64,000 bases of DNA from Gimibacter soli. Lineage in GTDB: Bacteria > Pseudomonadota > Alphaproteobacteria > Sphingomonadales > Kordiimonadaceae. Under the pieces are notes generated by a model, which saw nothing but the letters and a program-made list of their open reading frames with translations, had not been told where the DNA came from and searched no databases. The translations under genes and the position numbers were made by a program. The stretch covers positions 2,418,001 to 2,482,000 of the forward strand of contig NZ_CP116805.1 of NCBI RefSeq assembly GCF_028463845.1, given 5' to 3'. Shown here one piece after another: positions 36,844 to 45,633 of the stretch (positions within the stretch are counted from its first letter, which is position 1; every line of letters begins with the position of its first letter).

Positions 36844-38298
36844 ATGAGTATTTTCCAAGTTGTAGCCATCCTGAAAGCCAGGCTTTGGCTCATCATCTTG
36901 TCGACGATCGTGGCAGGTGTCGTCTCGAGCCTGATCGTTCTCGCCCTGCCTGAACGGTACACGGCGTCCACGACCGTGCTTCTCGATATCGCTGAGCCCG
37001 ATCCGGTCACCGGTCGGGTGATGTCGACCTCGCTTGTCCGCAACCATATTCGTACCCAGATCCGCCTGATCATGTCGGAAGGTGTTGCAGGGCGTGTGGT
37101 CGACCAGCTTAACCTGACCTCTTCGCCTTTCTACCTGAATGCCTTCAGCCAGCAGGAAAACCCGGGTGTCGACATCCGCTACTGGATCGGGCGACGTCTT
37201 CTCGACAACCTGAAAGCCGAAAACGTGGCGGGTAGCGACATCGTTGCAATCAACTATACGGCGCCTGCGCCCAATCTGGCGGCGCAGCTCGCAAATGCCT
37301 TCGCCGACGCCTATATCGCAGCCGACCTCGACCTGCGAGTTGATCCGGCCCGCCGTAACGCCCAGTGGTTTGCCGGCCAGCTGAACAAACTGCGCCAGAA
37401 CCTGAATGACGCCCAGCGCCGCCTGACCGAATACCAGCAGCGCACCGGCATCGTTTCGGAATCGCAGGAACTGAACGCTGAGGACACCAAGCTCGCCGAC
37501 CTCACCGCCCGCGTCACCGAAGCCCGTGCAGAGGTCAGCGAAGCCCGTTCGATGGTCAGCCAGATAAATGCTTCCGATATCCAGAAGGGCGGGACCCAAA
37601 GCCTGCCGGCCTTCATCAACAGTTCGGAAATCCAGCAGTGGCGCGATGAACTGACCAAGATCGAATCGATTCTCGCAACCGTCGGCGGCCAGGTCGGGGT
37701 TAATCACCCTGAGTACAAAGCCATGGTGGCTCGCCGCGAAGTGGCGCAAAACCAGCTGAACACGGAAATCCAGAAGGTCCGTACCGCCATCTTCAACCGC
37801 GTGAAGATCGCCGAAGCCAAGGCCGAGACCCTGGAAGCCGAACTTGAAGCCCAGAAGAGCCGCGTGCTGCGCCTGCGTCAGGGCCGCGACGAGCTCGATG
37901 GCCTCGCCCGCGAAGTGCAGATCCGCAAGGCCGAGTATGATGACGCCTTCCGCCGCGCCGGGTCGCTGCGCCTCGAAGGCGATATTGCCCAGTCGCAGCT
38001 TGTGGTGCTTGAAGAGGCGGTTCCGCCGCTCACCCACAGCTTCCCGAAACGCGGCCTCACCGTTGCTGTTGCCACCGTGGCCGCCGTCTTCTTCGGCATG
38101 GCGCTCGCCTTCCTTCTTGAAATGATCGACCGCCGCCTGCGCTCGCCAGAGGATCTGGAGCAAGCAACCGACTTGCCTGTCCTGGCCGTTCTTGCCGCTT
38201 CGAAAACGTCGCGCAAGACCAAGAAGGCGGAAAGGAAGCGGCTGAAAAAAGCTTCTTCGGGATCATCTTCCCAACCAACACCGGCAGCTGCCGAATAA
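36844..38298 (+). CDS. Chain-length determinant protein (Wzz/EpsF-like)
   Basis: A 484-residue polysaccharide co-polymerase. There are two transmembrane helices, at about residues 14-35 (LWLIILSTIVAGVVSSLIVLAL) and about 403-426 (LTVAVATVAAVFFGMALAFLLEMI). Between them is a large periplasmic part with long coiled coils (about 170-250 and 300-375). It begins VVAILKARLWLII, and PERYTASTTVLLDI follows TM1, as in the GumC/EpsF group. The C-terminal cytoplasmic tail is short and Lys-rich, with no ATPase, so the kinase function is split off into the next gene 12 bp away. It sets polymer length and bridges the membranes. Confidence 0.9.
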   Translation: MSIFQVVAILKARLWLIILSTIVAGVVSSLIVLALPERYTASTTVLLDIAEPDPVTGRVMSTSLVRNHIRTQIRLIMSEGVAGRVVDQLNLTSSPFYLNAFSQQENPGVDIRYWIGRRLLDNLKAENVAGSDIVAINYTAPAPNLAAQLANAFADAYIAADLDLRVDPARRNAQWFAGQLNKLRQNLNDAQRRLTEYQQRTGIVSESQELNAEDTKLADLTARVTEARAEVSEARSMVSQINASDIQKGGTQSLPAFINSSEIQQWRDELTKIESILATVGGQVGVNHPEYKAMVARREVAQNQLNTEIQKVRTAIFNRVKIAEAKAETLEAELEAQKSRVLRLRQGRDELDGLAREVQIRKAEYDDAFRRAGSLRLEGDIAQSQLVVLEEAVPPLTHSFPKRGLTVAVATVAAVFFGMALAFLLEMIDRRLRSPEDLEQATDLPVLAVLAASKTSRKTKKAERKRLKKASSGSSSQPTPAAAE

Positions 38299-38310
38299 AG
38301 GGGCACTATA

Positions 38311-39189
38311 ATGCCGGCTACGAATCAAGCGCTCGTCAAGCGTGAAAGCTCCCTGCCCTATGGCCTGAAGATCGGCCAGATCCTGATGGCGCAGGGCAAG
38401 ATCAATGAAGATCAGGTCCGCGAAATCCTGAAAACCCAGGCCGAGCGCAGCTGCAGTTTCGGTGAAGCCGCCATCTATCTCGGCTTCCTAACCCAGCTTG
38501 ATATCGACACCGCAATTTCGCAGCAGTTCAACTATGCGATCCTATCGCCGGAAGCCGGTTCCTATTCTGCCGAGCTGCATGTCGCCACCAACCCGTTTGG
38601 GCAGGAAGCGGAATCCTTCCGCGCGCTCCGCTCGCAGCTGATGCTCGAAAGCCTTGAAAAGGGCCGCCGCGCCATCACCATCGTCGGGCCGAACGCCGGT
38701 TCCGGCTGCACCTATACGGCCGCAAACCTTGCGATTGCCTTCGCCCAGCTCGGCCTCAAGACCTGCCTGATCGATGCAAACCTGCGCAATCCGCGGATCG
38801 CGAAACTGTTCAGCATTTCGCGCGAACATGAAGGCCTGTCGGAAATCCTGATCGGTGGCCGTACCTATGACGAGGTGCTGGTTGGCGACACATTCCCGAA
38901 CCTCAGCATCATCACCTCAGGCCGTGTACCGCCGAACCCGCAGGAACTGCTGGGCCGGCATGAACTGATCTGGACCCTGTCGCACGTCCTCAGGGACTTT
39001 GACACCGTGCTGTTCGACACGCCGGCGATGAACCATTGCGCCGACGCCCGTACCGTCGCGGCCCGCGTGGGCTCTGCCCTCCTCGTCGCGCGCCGGCATC
39101 AGACGCTGGCAAACGATGCCAGGGTTGCGGTTGAAGAGTTGCGGTCCAACGGTGTCCATCTGATCGGCACCGTGCTCAACACCTACTGA
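38311..39189 (+). CDS. EpsG-like tyrosine-kinase homologue with degenerate nucleotide site
   Basis: A 292-residue protein. The N-terminal segment (about residues 17-75, LKIGQILMAQGKINEDQVREI to AISQQFNYAIL) is the small helical module typical of the EpsG group in exosortase loci. The rest is a BY-kinase/ParA-like fold. Key residues deviate: the P-loop reads VGPNAGSGCTYTA, with Cys133 where the lysine or arginine belongs. Walker A' reads LIDANLRNPR, with Asn157 for the second Asp. Walker B is VLFDTP (Asp236). There is no C-terminal tyrosine cluster; the protein ends in one Tyr. It may therefore bind but not hydrolyse nucleotide, serving as a regulatory partner of the chain-length protein. Confidence 0.85.
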   Translation: MPATNQALVKRESSLPYGLKIGQILMAQGKINEDQVREILKTQAERSCSFGEAAIYLGFLTQLDIDTAISQQFNYAILSPEAGSYSAELHVATNPFGQEAESFRALRSQLMLESLEKGRRAITIVGPNAGSGCTYTAANLAIAFAQLGLKTCLIDANLRNPRIAKLFSISREHEGLSEILIGGRTYDEVLVGDTFPNLSIITSGRVPPNPQELLGRHELIWTLSHVLRDFDTVLFDTPAMNHCADARTVAARVGSALLVARRHQTLANDARVAVEELRSNGVHLIGTVLNTY

Positions 39190-39220
39190 CAGAAACGACA
39201 AGCCTCCGGAAAGCCGCAAC

Positions 39221-40129
39221 GTGACCACACAAGCCCGTAAGCCCACGATTGACCTGGACTTGCAACGTATTGCAAGCGACCTGTTCGGCAGCGGCATGTG
39301 GCTTGTCGTCACTGCACTTGTCGTCACCTACTTTTCGACCTACGCCATCATGGCGGAAGGCCCCTGGAACACCGATCAGGACGGCCACGGTCCCTTCATC
39401 CTGATCGTTGCTTTCCTTGCCTTCCTGATCCGCTACCCCGCCATAGCCGTGCTGCCGAAGCCTGACCGGATTGTGTGGGAAGGTTGGGCGCTGCTTGTAG
39501 TCAGCCTCGCGGTTTTTGCTGTTGGCAGTTCGCAGGAAATTCTTCTGTTCGACAGCGGCTCGCAGATTCCCGTGGCTGCATCGCTTATTCTCATTTTCCG
39601 GGGATGGGCCGGGCTGAAAGCCGCCTGGTTTCCGATCTTCTTCCTTGTTTTCTCGATCCCGCTTCCTGGCTGGTTGATCGATGGCGCTACCCTGCCCCTC
39701 AAAGTAATGCTCTCGGATCAGGTGGTGGAACTGCTGTACAACGCCGGCTATGAAATCGCCCAGAACGGCGTGATCCTTTATATCGGCCAATATCAGCTTC
39801 TGGTGAAAGACGCCTGCGTGGGCCTCAATTCCATGCACAGCCTTGCCGCTGTCGGGGTGCTCTATATCTATCTGATCAAGCCGCAAAACTGGATGCACAC
39901 AGCGCTTCTGGTGCTTTTCATCCTGCCTGCGGCCTATGCGGCAAACGTCTTGCGGGTGATCATCCTTGTCCTCATCACTTTTTATCTTGGCGATGAAGCC
40001 GGCCAGGGCTTTCTCCATGATTTTGCAGGCATCGTGATGTTCGCATCCGCCCTACTACTCTTCTTCGTCTTTGACAATCTGATCTTCGGAGGTTTGCGGT
40101 GGATTCAATCGCGCAAAAAAGCGGCGTGA
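39221..40129 (+). CDS. xrt: Exosortase (XrtV/XrtB-like)
   Basis: A 302-residue integral membrane transpeptidase, the sorting enzyme for PEP-CTERM proteins. The catalytic triad is visible: Cys199 in VKDACVGLNSM, Arg245 in YAANVLRVIIL and His266 in FLHDFAGIVMF. About eight hydrophobic helices surround it. The cysteine motif is ACVGLNS rather than the ACSGLR of XrtA, which places it in another subfamily. The neighbouring EpsI and the small accessory protein at 48.2 kb argue for the alphaproteobacterial V-type. GTG 39221 is the start. The epsI start lies inside its last 31 bases. Confidence 0.92.
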   Translation: MTTQARKPTIDLDLQRIASDLFGSGMWLVVTALVVTYFSTYAIMAEGPWNTDQDGHGPFILIVAFLAFLIRYPAIAVLPKPDRIVWEGWALLVVSLAVFAVGSSQEILLFDSGSQIPVAASLILIFRGWAGLKAAWFPIFFLVFSIPLPGWLIDGATLPLKVMLSDQVVELLYNAGYEIAQNGVILYIGQYQLLVKDACVGLNSMHSLAAVGVLYIYLIKPQNWMHTALLVLFILPAAYAANVLRVIILVLITFYLGDEAGQGFLHDFAGIVMFASALLLFFVFDNLIFGGLRWIQSRKKAA

Positions 40130-40857
40130 AGCTTCCCGGTCTCCAGGTCCTTCTTGCAGCGGCGCTGATCCTGCTCGGCGGGCTCGCCAGCTGGCGGCTG
40201 ACGCCCACGGAAATGACCCCGATCCTGAAGGACAATCTGCAGATTGCGGATATCCTTCCTGAAACATTCGGTGACTGGACCGTCGATGAGCGGATCGAGG
40301 CTGTGCGCCCGCTGGAGCAAAGCACGCTTGCCGACGCGATCTACGACCAGTCCATCACCAAGGGCTATCGCAACACCGACGGCGAACTGGTGATGGTGCT
40401 GATCGCCTACGGCGCCAACCAGAGCGACACATTGCAGCTGCACCGGCCGGATGTTTGCTATATCGCCAACGGTTTCCGCATCACCTCCAATTTCCGCAAG
40501 GACGTGGACCTGAAGGTGCCGGGGCGCGATATCACCCTGCCTTCTGTCCGCATGATGACGATCAACGGCCAGCGCTATGAGCCCGTGACCTTCTGGACGC
40601 GGGTCGGCGATGCCATTCCGGTCAAGACGCTGGAGCGCCAGTGGGACAAGCTGAAATATGGCCTCAGCGGCCGTATCCCGGATGGCTTGCTGGTGCGCAT
40701 TTCCACTATTTCGCGTGACGAAGAATCCGCTTATGATCTGCACGATCAGTTTGCACGGGATCTTCTCGCGGCCCTTCCGGCCAACGCGCTGCCATTATTC
40801 ATCGGTGCACAAGGCGAAGAGCTCGATCTGTCCGGGCTCCGCGCGGCCGAGAAATAA
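40099..40857 (+). CDS. epsI: Exosortase-associated EpsI family protein
   Basis: A 252-residue protein with a single N-terminal transmembrane helix (about residues 13-32) and an outside domain of the EpsI/DUF3485 type. Family marks are LPETFGDWT (about 55), YRNTDGELVMVLIAYGANQSDTLQLHRPDVCYIANGF (about 93-130) and VTFWTRVGD. The conserved HRPDVCY cysteine is retained. EpsI occurs only beside or fused to exosortases; its role in polymer or protein processing is unsettled. The GTG start (40099) has GGAGG six bases upstream and overlaps the exosortase gene by 31 bases. Confidence 0.92.
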   Translation: MDSIAQKSGVKLPGLQVLLAAALILLGGLASWRLTPTEMTPILKDNLQIADILPETFGDWTVDERIEAVRPLEQSTLADAIYDQSITKGYRNTDGELVMVLIAYGANQSDTLQLHRPDVCYIANGFRITSNFRKDVDLKVPGRDITLPSVRMMTINGQRYEPVTFWTRVGDAIPVKTLERQWDKLKYGLSGRIPDGLLVRISTISRDEESAYDLHDQFARDLLAALPANALPLFIGAQGEELDLSGLRAAEK

Positions 40858-40905
40858 CGTTCCGAGCTACTTTTGAATGAACGACCAAGATTTGGGGGAT
40901 AGGTG

Positions 40906-41922
40906 ATGGGCTGGGCCACACAAAAGAATAACCTGACCAAGGCGGCTGCGATTGCATCCGTGCTGGTTCTCGCGGCCTGTGGCGGCGGTGACGACAAGGC
41001 TGAGACCGCTGGCGGCTCCACGGAAGCGGCCAAAGAAGGTGGCGAGCAAACCCCTTCGAGCCAGGTTGTGGCCAATGTGAACGGTGAGGAAGTCACCATT
41101 CACGAACTGAACAGCGAACTGTCACGGATCAATATCCCTGCTGACGCTGACCGTCAGGCGATCGAGGAAAACGTGCTGCGTGCTATCGTGAACCGCAAGG
41201 TTCTGGAGCAGAAGGCCGTAGGGGCTGGCCTTGACCGCGTGCCCGGTGTGATTGCGGAAATCCGCCGTTCGCGTTCGACCCTCTTGGCTCAGGCCTATAT
41301 GCGCTCGCAAGCGTCGGGGGCGCAGACCGTCGGTCGTCAGGAAGCCGAGAAGTACATCCTCGATAACCCGAACCTCTTCGCCAACCGCACCTATTATATC
41401 TTCGACGCCATCCTCGCGCCGAGCGATGCCCTGCCTGAAGAGAAGAAAGACGCGTTCGAAGCGCTCGGCAACCTTGACGAGATCGAACGCCAGCTGACGA
41501 ACTCGCAGATCAACAACCAGCGCAAGCCATACACCGCCTTCTCGGAAACCATTCCGTCGGCGATGCAGGAAAAACTGCCGGAACTGATGCGTGACCGCAC
41601 CGTCTTCTTCGTGGTGCAGGGGCCGCGCACCATGATCACCCAGTTCCAGGAAAGCCGCCCGGCTTCGCTGACCGGTGAGGAAGCTCTTCGCATCGCAACG
41701 CGCATGCTGCAGGGTCGCAACAACCGCGAAACCATGATGAAGGTTCAGTCGGAAGCCCTCGAGCAAGCCAATATCAGCTTCAATGGCAAGTTTGCGTCGA
41801 TGACCAAGAACCCGCCGAACCTTGTGGACGGCAAGCTGCAGCGCGAGATCGATTCCAGCGTGCAACAGCCGGATACGGACAATGACGGCGACGGAGCGGG
41901 TGCCCCCGGCAGCCTGTACTGA
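40906..41922 (+). CDS. epsD: EpsD-like peptidyl-prolyl isomerase lipoprotein
   Basis: A 338-residue lipoprotein of the SurA/parvulin-like EpsD family. The lipobox is LVLAAC, with the lipidated Cys25 followed by GGGDD. A Glu/Gly/Ser linker leads to VVANVNGEEVTIHELNSELSRI and AIEENVLRAIVNRKVLEQKAVGAGLDR, the typical SurA_N-like arrangement. A parvulin-like region around residues 155-245 follows. The C-terminus is a charged tail with DTDNDGDGAG. It likely assists folding of an outer-membrane or exported component of the EPS machine. I use ATG 40906 with GGGGGAT upstream. Isomerase activity is not guaranteed in this family. Confidence 0.85.
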   Translation: MGWATQKNNLTKAAAIASVLVLAACGGGDDKAETAGGSTEAAKEGGEQTPSSQVVANVNGEEVTIHELNSELSRINIPADADRQAIEENVLRAIVNRKVLEQKAVGAGLDRVPGVIAEIRRSRSTLLAQAYMRSQASGAQTVGRQEAEKYILDNPNLFANRTYYIFDAILAPSDALPEEKKDAFEALGNLDEIERQLTNSQINNQRKPYTAFSETIPSAMQEKLPELMRDRTVFFVVQGPRTMITQFQESRPASLTGEEALRIATRMLQGRNNRETMMKVQSEALEQANISFNGKFASMTKNPPNLVDGKLQREIDSSVQQPDTDNDGDGAGAPGSLY

Positions 41923-42014
41923 GGCATGACGGCAGGCCCTGCCCATCCCCCGCGATAGCAAATCCAACGATGCCCGGTCCTGGGCATCGTTTCATTTCAA
42001 GGCGACAGAGATCG

Positions 42015-43223
42015 ATGACAACCGCTGCCGTTTCCCCTCCTTGCCTCACTGTCGGGCTCTTCTGGCATTCGATCAATTCCGACAATCTCGGCATCGGCGC
42101 ACTGACCGTTTCTAACATCGCGCTGGTGCGGGAAGCCGCCCGGCAGGCCGGTTGCGCGGTCCGTTTCACGATCTTCGGCTATCTTGACAAACGCACCCCG
42201 TATGTGGGCGGCGACGATATCGAATTTGTCGCACTGAACGGCAAGCGCATCGCCCTGCCCTGGTCTGACCTGCAAGGCAAGGTCGCTGCGTGCGACCTGA
42301 TGCTGGATATCGGCGGCGGCGACAGCTTTGCCAGCATCTATGGCGGCAAACGGCTGACGTTCCTGCTGCTGTCGAAGATCCGCACGCTGATCGCTGGTGT
42401 ACCGCTGATCATGTCGCCGCAAACACTCGGGCCGTTTGACAACTGGCTCGGCCGTACTGCAGCAAGCCTTGTCCTCAAGGGCTGCCACACCGTCTATACC
42501 CGCGACGCTCTTTCGGAGGCCTATTTCCGGGAAGCCATGGGCGGCAAGGCTGAGAAAATCAGGCTCACCACCGATGTTGCCTTCGCCCTGCCCTTCGATA
42601 CGCCCGCCGCTAACACCAGTGGCAAACCGAAAGTCGGCCTCAACCCGTCCGGCCTGATGTTCAGCGGCGGCTACGGCAAGAAGAACGATTATAAGCTGAC
42701 GCTGCCGTTCGATCAGCTGATGCACCGCCTGATCGCCCATTTCCGGGACAAGGGCTGCGAAGTGCACCTGATCGGCCATGTCAATTCGCTGACCCTGCCG
42801 GTTGATGACGATTATCATGTGTGCGAGCAGCTGAAAGCCGAATATCCGGACTGCGTGCTCGCCCCCAATTTCACATCACCGTCCGAAGCCAAAACCTATA
42901 TCGCGGGGCTGGACTTCTTCACCGGCGCCCGCATGCATGCCTGTATCGCCGCAGCCTCGGCCGGCATTGCCGTTGTACCGCTTGCCTACAGCCGCAAGTT
43001 CGAAGGCCTTTTCGGCACGCTCGGGTACAAACGCACCCTCGATTGCCGGACCAGCACGCTCGACGACGCCTTTGACCAGATTGTGAAGGCCTTCGACGAC
43101 CGCGAAACGTTGAAAGCCGAAGCCGGCGAGCTGGCCGCCGTCTCGCGCGAGCGCCTGAAGGTTTACACCGATGGCATCGCCGATACGATGCGACATGTGA
43201 TGGCCACCCGCAAAGCCGGATAA
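42015..43223 (+). CDS. Polysaccharide pyruvyl transferase family protein
   Basis: A 402-residue cytoplasmic enzyme of the CsaB/WcaK-type pyruvyl transferase family. It adds ketal-linked pyruvate, a negative charge, to sugars of exported polymers. Visible motifs are FWHSINSDNLGIGALTVSNIALV at the start, LMLDIGGGDSFASIYGGKRL (about 95) and PLIMSPQTLGPFDN (about 140). VYTRDALSEAYFREAM, KVGLNPSGLMFSGGY and the C-terminal FFTGARMHACIAAASAGIAVVPLAYSRKFEGLF follow. The next gene starts one base after its stop and encodes an FrhB-like protein, a pairing common in polysaccharide loci. Confidence 0.9.
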   Translation: MTTAAVSPPCLTVGLFWHSINSDNLGIGALTVSNIALVREAARQAGCAVRFTIFGYLDKRTPYVGGDDIEFVALNGKRIALPWSDLQGKVAACDLMLDIGGGDSFASIYGGKRLTFLLLSKIRTLIAGVPLIMSPQTLGPFDNWLGRTAASLVLKGCHTVYTRDALSEAYFREAMGGKAEKIRLTTDVAFALPFDTPAANTSGKPKVGLNPSGLMFSGGYGKKNDYKLTLPFDQLMHRLIAHFRDKGCEVHLIGHVNSLTLPVDDDYHVCEQLKAEYPDCVLAPNFTSPSEAKTYIAGLDFFTGARMHACIAAASAGIAVVPLAYSRKFEGLFGTLGYKRTLDCRTSTLDDAFDQIVKAFDDRETLKAEAGELAAVSRERLKVYTDGIADTMRHVMATRKAG

Positions 43224-43224
43224 G

Positions 43225-44439
43225 ATGACCCAGACGCTGACCTCAATCCTGAAGCGGAACTTGTGTGCGGGCTGCGGCCTTTGCGAAAGCCTTGGTGCAT
43301 CAGAAGGCATCCGCATGGATTATGATGCCAAGGGCTTCCTCCGCCCGCAGTTCAGCGGCCCTATCTCGAAGGCGCTGGACGAGCAGATCGGCCGTGTCTG
43401 CCCCGGCGCCAACCTTGACATGCAGGTGCCAGCTGCCGAGCAAACGATCCTCTGGGGTCCGATCCGCACCGCATGGACGGGCTGTTCAACGCGCGAGGAC
43501 TTGCGCCACCGTGCGTCCTCGGGCGGTGCGCTGTCGGGGATGCTGATGCATCTCCTGACCTCGGGCAAAGCCGACTGCGTGGTGCAGATCACCGCATCCA
43601 CCACCCATCCGACGCGCAACCAGATGGTCATCAGTCGCAACAGCCGGGAAGTGCATGAAGCCGCAGGCTCGCGCTATGCCCCGTCGGCCCCGCTTGCCGA
43701 TATCGTGCGCATCCTCGAGGGCGGCGAACGCGTCGCCTTTGTCGGCAAGCCTTGCGACGTTGCGGGGCTGACCAATCTCCTGCGGGACAAGCCGGCGCTA
43801 GCCCGGAACCTTGTCGCCAAAATCTCCTTCATGTGCGGTGGTATCCCGAGCCAGACGGGCACAGCGGAAATCCTGAAGCGCCTTGGCATGGCCGACAAGG
43901 AAATCGCCAGCTTCCGTTTCCGCGGCGATGGCTGGCCGGGCGGCGTGAAAGCCGTGGCAACGACCGGCGAGGTCGGCACCATGAGCTATCCCGATTCCTG
44001 GGGTGGCATTCTCAGCGGCCGGGTGCAATTCCGCTGCAAGATCTGCCCGGATGGCACCGGTGGTTTTGCCGATCTGGTTTTTGCCGATGCCTGGCACGGT
44101 GATGATCGCGGCTATCCGAGCTTTGTCGAGGCCGACGGTCGCAGCATGATCCTCGCCCGCACAGCCCTTGGCGAAGCCCTGCTCGCCGATGGCATCGCTG
44201 CAGGCGATATTGTCGCCGATCCGCTCGATCCGTCTGAGATCGCGGGCATGCAGCCCTCGCAGGCAAACCGCAAACGGCTGGTGACATCGCGCCTTGCCGC
44301 CATGACCCTGTTTGGCCGTGCCAGGCCGCGCTACAAGGGCCTGCGTCTTGGTGAAGCCTCATCGCAAGCACCGTTCAAGCTGCGGCTTCACAATTTCCTC
44401 GGCCTCGTGCGCCGTCTATGGCGTGGCACCGAAGGCTGA
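43225..44439 (+). CDS. FrhB/FdhB-like iron-sulfur protein of the EPS locus
   Basis: A 404-residue protein related to the F420 hydrogenase/dehydrogenase beta subunit. The N-terminal ferredoxin-like region has LCAGCGLCESLG (three cysteines of a 4Fe-4S motif, one position atypical). RHRASSGGALSGML and YAPSAPLADIVRILEGGERVAFVGKPCDVAGL follow, then FMCGGIPSQTG and a second Cys pair RCKICPDG. The fold binds flavin. In polysaccharide loci these proteins pair with pyruvyl transferases, and their precise reaction is unknown. It ends the first EPS operon and shares the bidirectional terminator that follows. Confidence 0.87.
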   Translation: MTQTLTSILKRNLCAGCGLCESLGASEGIRMDYDAKGFLRPQFSGPISKALDEQIGRVCPGANLDMQVPAAEQTILWGPIRTAWTGCSTREDLRHRASSGGALSGMLMHLLTSGKADCVVQITASTTHPTRNQMVISRNSREVHEAAGSRYAPSAPLADIVRILEGGERVAFVGKPCDVAGLTNLLRDKPALARNLVAKISFMCGGIPSQTGTAEILKRLGMADKEIASFRFRGDGWPGGVKAVATTGEVGTMSYPDSWGGILSGRVQFRCKICPDGTGGFADLVFADAWHGDDRGYPSFVEADGRSMILARTALGEALLADGIAAGDIVADPLDPSEIAGMQPSQANRKRLVTSRLAAMTLFGRARPRYKGLRLGEASSQAPFKLRLHNFLGLVRRLWRGTEG

Positions 44440-44462
44440 TCCGCGTACAAAACGCACAACGA

Positions 44463-44490
44463 AAAAGGGCTCCCGAACGGGAGCCCTTTT
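44463..44490. terminator. Bidirectional terminator between the EPS operon and the PEP-CTERM gene
   Basis: A 12-bp perfect stem AAAAGGGCTCCC/GGGAGCCCTTTT with a GAAC loop has A/T runs on both sides. It lies between the convergent stops at 44439 and 44515. Confidence 0.9.
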
Positions 44491-44514
44491 CTTGTCGACT
44501 ATCGGTGGAACCGA

Positions 44515-45198
44515 TTAGGCAACCGAAACGCTGGTGCGCTCACGGCGGCGGGCAGCGATGCCCACGAGGCCGAAGCCCATGATCATCATCAGCCAAGTGG
44601 CCGGCTCCGGAACGGCAGCGATGAATTTGGCGAGGATCACGAGGTCGTCGTGGTTATCGTCAACGTCAGCGCCGTTGTCGTCGAAGGCGAAGATCAGGTT
44701 GGTGTGGCCATTGAGGTCGTTCACACCACCAACGTGGTAGATGCCGAACTCTTGCGCGCCGAGGCCGATGTTTTTCACGCCCTGAACCGAGTCAAACTGG
44801 AAGATCGAACCATTGAGCGCGGTAGCAGCGCCAACGCCGAACGAACCGAGCCAGGTGTTGGTCCAACCCTGCCATGCAACGTTCGACTGGCCGAGATTTT
44901 CCTGGAACAGCAGCCCGCCGTTTACCGAGAACGAGTTGCGGTACGCGCTTTCAGCACCGAGCAGGTAGAAGTGGAAGGTACCAGCCGAGGTGGTCTCGAG
45001 CGTTGCACCCTGAACGAGGTTGTCGTAGCCAGCTGCGAGCAGTTTGCTCTCGAACCAGTTTTTCGGAATGTCGTTGCCGGTTTGCTCGCCGTCGAAGTCA
45101 TAATATTCGGTCGAGCCATCAACAACGATGTTCACTGCTGCCTGCGACGGGAAGGTCAGGCCAGCGGCGAGAAGAATAGCACCAAAGAGCTTTTTCAT
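44515..45198 (-). CDS. PEP-CTERM (PEPxxW type) sorted surface protein, 227 aa
   Basis: A small exported protein and the only recognisable exosortase substrate in the window. The signal peptide is MKKLFGAILLAAGLTFPSQA-A. The C-terminus has the full sorting signal: VPEPATWLMMIMGFGLVGIAARRRE, that is PEP, a Trp at the PEPxxW position, a hydrophobic helix, then an Arg cluster. The mature domain (about 185 residues) is Asn/Gly-rich with aromatic strands and an acidic NGADVDDNHDD patch before the signal; it may bind calcium or sugars. I chose ATG 45198 with AGGGAGAC upstream. The exosortase is 4.4 kb away on the opposite strand. Confidence 0.9.
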   Translation of the reverse strand: MKKLFGAILLAAGLTFPSQAAVNIVVDGSTEYYDFDGEQTGNDIPKNWFESKLLAAGYDNLVQGATLETTSAGTFHFYLLGAESAYRNSFSVNGGLLFQENLGQSNVAWQGWTNTWLGSFGVGAATALNGSIFQFDSVQGVKNIGLGAQEFGIYHVGGVNDLNGHTNLIFAFDDNGADVDDNHDDLVILAKFIAAVPEPATWLMMIMGFGLVGIAARRRERTSVSVA

Positions 45199-45633
45199 TT
45201 TCGTCTCCCTGAACGCCCCCAGCAGGGAAGCGCCTGTTTCGTTTGAGTAATCGATGGAGGCCTCATGCCCCATCCGGTTCTGGGGTTCTCTTAGCGGGTG
45301 CAAAAAAACTAAACAAGTGTTAATCATATTTTATTGCAATTTTATCTATCTGCCCTTGAGACAAAGGGCGAAAGGCGGCAATTCCGTATCAAACTGAAAC
45401 GCCGAAGACCCATTTTGATACAGTTGGGTTGGGATTGGCGTGGGATGTCGCCGCAGGCGTTTGAAGCCGTGTCACACCGATTCCTTTGTGGCCGAATACA
45501 TCGATTTTTATAGTTAACCTCAATTTAATATAAACATCACAGGCTCATCACCGACGCGGTCGCGCAAAGACTTGAAAAGCTTTGTCAGGCATGCGACTTG
45601 ATTGAGAGTGAATTGAGGCGGGAGAGATAAGAC
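45199..45633. other. 435-bp divergent intergenic region, AT-rich patches
   Basis: No gene is supported here. It separates the PEP-CTERM gene from the ATPase gene. Two AT-rich patches (45300-45360 and 45500-45540) lie near the two starts and could be promoters, but I could not fit a convincing spaced pair. No inverted repeat longer than six bases stood out. Confidence 0.6.

Noticed and set aside
36340-38163. A 607-codon open frame on the minus strand
   Set aside because: It is antisense to the Wza-like and Wzz-like genes, which carry SLBB motifs and membrane helices.
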